64,000 nt of DNA from Druceiella hillmani (taxonomy: Eukaryota; Arthropoda; Insecta; Lepidoptera; Hepialidae): NCBI GenBank assembly GCA_039881145.1, contig JAYKKI010000095.1, positions 1,051,501 through 1,115,500 on the forward strand, written 5' to 3'. Made by a program: the position numbers and the translations under genes. Under the pieces are notes generated by a model. That model saw only the letters and a list, made by a program, of their open reading frames with translations, was not told where the DNA came from and did not search any database. Below are positions 61,284-64,000 of this stretch, in pieces (position 1 is the first letter of the stretch; each line of letters opens with the position of its first letter).

Positions 61284-61524
61284 AATTAAATGAAACTACG
61301 TGATGTAGTATTATTTCTACTTTCTTTAAGTTCTTTGCCGCGATCTAGGTTTAGTTGTTATACAACATCTTCAGGCATCTTTGCTAACAGCCCATCTGAA
61401 GATGTAATACAACGAAACCTAGGTCGTGGTAAAGAACTTAAAGAAAATAGAAATAATACTACATCACGTAGTTTCATTTAATTTCGAATAATGAATTTCT
61501 ACAAAATTAATGCCAAATATATTC
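61284..61524 (+). mobile_element. Foldback retroelement copy 3, right arm only
   Basis: The hairpin (61,284-61,483) and a 41-nt tail ending ATATTC (61,484-61,524) are flanked by a perfect 13-bp target duplication, AAACCCTATTTAC at 61,271-61,283 and 61,525-61,537. The left arm at 38,133-38,146 has the single, uninterrupted site (reverse complement CACCCTATTTAC). The plus-strand frame over 61,290-61,481 is a by-product of the hairpin. Confidence 0.9.
61392..61429 (+). ncRNA. Candidate hammerhead core, element copy 3 (degraded)
   Basis: CTGAAGA, GAAA, the CCTAGG stem III, TC and GTGG are present, and stem I pairs CCAT/GTGG with one wobble. Stem II has lost bases (TGTAATACAAC). The inverse half of the element has TAAA in place of GAAA, so it is core-defective. 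Confidence 0.35.
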
Positions 61525-61669
61525 AAACCCTATTTACTTTGACCTAGAAATATTGTGAACTTTATAAACATTGATTACTCCCCCATTAAAACCCTTTTTC
61601 CTATCCCAAAAATGTTTTTTTCTAATTATAAGAAAATATTAAATGAAATACAACTTGATTTACTTCATA

Positions 61670-61670
<1 letters not shown>

Positions 61671-61753
<83 letters not shown>
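61671..61753. repeat. Compound (TA)n(CA)n(TA)n microsatellite
   Basis: A CA run (about 61,703-61,727) is embedded in TA runs. It borders the point where left-arm homology breaks for the 7-kb segment. Confidence 0.93.
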
Positions 61754-61757
<4 letters not shown>

Positions 61758-62069
61758 AAAATAAAGTATCTAACCCCTACAAAACGGAATATTTTTGCAC
61801 ACTGTTCTCTTATTTACTTTAGAAGAAAAATATACTAAATTATTGATGGTGTCTTGGGCTAGACGGGGAGCTCTTTAAAGGTAAGAAACTAAAGGTAAAC
61901 AAACATATGCATAGAGATTAGTAACCATGTACACACCGATGTACGTACATGTGTATAGTACATATAGACAGTAAGCAAATGTTTACGTAAGTGTGAAAGG
62001 TTTTTTTAAAAGAAGACCTATAAATAACGCAGAACCCGGTTGTAAACCGCTACTAAATGTATTTGGAGC

Positions 62070-62524
62070 ATGCAAAGTGACCTTTTTTATATTTTCTTTT
62101 CGCGTAAACAAGGCCACTTAGCTACACATAGTCGAGTTGATGTACCACTTTCGAGCCGTCAGTACATTTCTGGTGACTGCTTAATTAAGTATGAGGCGCA
62201 CAATTTACATTCTCAGATTTGTGACTTCGCATTTCGTTTACCTTATTCCGTTGACGTTTAAAAAGATTAATGCGCCTAAAATGCTCGAGTTTACTCTCTT
62301 TATTCGTTCTGGTTTTACGCATTTTTTGTCGCTCCCCGCCGCCGGAGCTCTGTATTGAATTTCATAATTCTTGTGCGATAATTTATTCGCAACTTTTTTC
62401 CTTGAGTTTCACGTTGCTTTTTACTCTTTTTGTCTCCGCCCGTGAGCGCTACTTCGGTCATGTTTTTTGTCAATTCTTGCTTTGTTTTATCTGTGTACTC
62501 GGGCAAGGTAGCAAAAAATGACAA
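62070..62524 (+). other. Well-conserved island between arms, right copy
   Basis: Partner of 30,270-30,723. Open frames of 63 codons (62,070-62,261) and 83 codons (62,270-62,521) have the same lengths as those in the left arm. The first differs at 5 residues. The 83-codon pair is about three-quarters identical and contains several non-conservative changes. This fits local DNA-level conservation better than a protein, though a short secreted or regulatory peptide cannot be excluded. Confidence 0.55.
62181..62284 (+). promoter_or_regulatory. Right copy of the 104-bp invariant block
   Basis: Identical to the reverse complement of 30,509-30,612. It begins TTAATTAAGTATGAGGCGCA and ends GCGCCTAAAATGC. 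A role as a conserved regulatory element is inferred only from this identity. Confidence 0.45.
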
Positions 62525-63908
62525 AAAGGAGTTTTTAGCGAAAAAGGAAATGATTTATGTCGAAAAATTATGGTCCCTTAATCCAGTTTCCAAAGGCGGG
62601 TATCCACCATTCGAAATTAAATATATTACTTTTCAGGACGTGGATTTTTCGTGCTCAAATTCCATTTTGTGACAGTGCGTCGCCGTGAGGATGACAACAA
62701 AAATGATTCCTTTATATATTTATTCATAGACTTCTAGGTATACAAATGTTCATTAGGCGGACTTATTGTAAAAGTAACCTTTTTTAGTTCACCAAAATAA
62801 TACATGTTGAAGACATAGTGCTGTGGCAAGCCACAAATAAATTCTCTGAACTAAGTATTTTTCGCATTATATTAAGTGAGCATTTAATAAATCCATCACA
62901 CTTTTCCACTGGAATGTTGCACAAACTTAATGAATATCAATGTAGCTTAGTTACGGTGAATAAACTATAAACAAAATATGTAATTTCCAATAAGACGGTT
63001 TAGAGTGTTTTTGTTTCCTGAAATCTCTTTAAAACGAAAATGAACAAAAATTAATACATGAGAACATTAACAAAAAGTTTACTCTTCCAAGACACAATCA
63101 AGCATTAGTTCTAGAGTTTAATAGAAAGACATTATTATCTCTTCGATAATCCTCATCTAAGCTAAACTCTTTCATTGAATTTCAATATGTGGCAAAGCTG
63201 CTCTCAAGTTATCATATCGGAATAAAAAAGCAATTTTATATTTTCAGAAAGAAATAGCATGCTTTGATGTAGAAGTAGTGATGCTAAATCCCAATAAAAA
63301 TGTTTTCTTTAAACATGCTAAAAATATGAATCAATGATGACTTCAAGTTGGATAGCTCGTATCTTTCGCAACATGTAAAGATTATTGACAGTTCTCTATT
63401 AAAATAATTATCTAAATTTTTATGATCTGTATGTAAGCCTTGAATTGCATAATAGAATAATTTTTTTTGACAATATGCCAGTGAATGACAGCAATGAAAA
63501 TTAAATAATATTTTTGCAATACTTTGTCCAATTTAATGAAATGTGCAGAATAAACAATATTGTATTTTCAAAAAGAAAGTTAGACCTAGGCACATTGGAA
63601 ATAGGATCATCAGCAGATCAACGAAGTCATAGATAATCACTGAGTTCGGACTAGATCATGGTTACAAATAAAATAATATTAATCTAAAGCGACTTAATAT
63701 GTTTCAAACGTAGTCTTAGTTAAATCAGTGAGTTAAAAGCAAATAACGACACGAAAAGATTTCAAAGAAAATCAGTATCGAATTTCGTCAACATCTTTTA
63801 AGTTATTAAATGAAGAATTATTTCAATACTTAAATATTTTATAGTGCTAAATTATAAATGCATTTGTACGAGAAGGCATAGCGCTAAATCCACGGAAACA
63901 ATATCTTG

Positions 63909-63915
<7 letters not shown>

Positions 63916-63961
<46 letters not shown>

Positions 63962-63985
63962 ATATTATAAATATATATACTTATA
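63916..63985. repeat. (TA)n microsatellite at the window end
   Basis: A TA tract with TATGTATGTATA interruption follows the last recognisable arm homology. Confidence 0.9.
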
Positions 63986-64000
63986 GTGAATCTAAATCAT

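Noticed and set aside
61290..61481. 63-codon plus-strand frame
   Set aside because: It lies wholly within the foldback element hairpin, and its two ends are reverse complements.

Overview
This window looks like nuclear DNA of an arthropod, most likely an insect. It is strongly AT-rich and contains a short (TTAGG)n telomere-type run, many (TA)n microsatellites, and fragments of Helitron, mariner, non-LTR, tRNA-SINE and probable Penelope-type elements. There are no operons or dense ORFs. I could not identify an intact protein-coding gene. Nearly all open frames are chance frames, microsatellite frames or transposon remnants. I do not name a species.

Region 1 (1-27,400) is decayed repeat-rich DNA. 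It holds a Helitron helicase pseudogene preceded by a 3-copy tandem repeat of about 102 bp (783-1,587), a 160-170 bp inverted repeat pair (1,861-2,604), a 3-copy tandem satellite of about 170 bp (4,168-4,675), a diverged direct duplication with a non-LTR reverse transcriptase fragment beside it (7,660-11,690), and degenerate tandem repeats (21,030-22,210).

Region 2 (about 27,440-63,912, running nearly to the window end) is the main discovery. It is a very large, old inverted duplication. The left arm (27,440-47,606) reappears in reverse complement as the right arm (51,706-63,912) around a spacer of about 4.1 kb. Identity is roughly 80-85% by eye. Many insertions are private to one arm, so the opposite arm serves as an empty site. 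Private to the left arm are a mariner (27,517-28,814), about 7.1 kb (31,080-38,105) that includes a 63-bp coding-compatible minisatellite, and about 1 kb with a tRNA-like SINE (43,502-44,539). Private to the right arm are two foldback elements (54,483-54,754 and 61,284-61,524). The spacer holds a non-autonomous Helitron-like element with canonical ends (50,470-51,633).

Three foldback elements share one sequence, 12-15 bp target duplications and a motif matching a minimal hammerhead ribozyme core. I read them as Penelope-like or retrozyme-type retroelements. One 104-bp block is identical between the two otherwise diverged arms (30,509-30,612 and 62,181-62,284), which suggests a constrained non-coding element or local gene conversion. 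No genes act together here; the story is duplication followed by independent transposon colonisation of the two arms.
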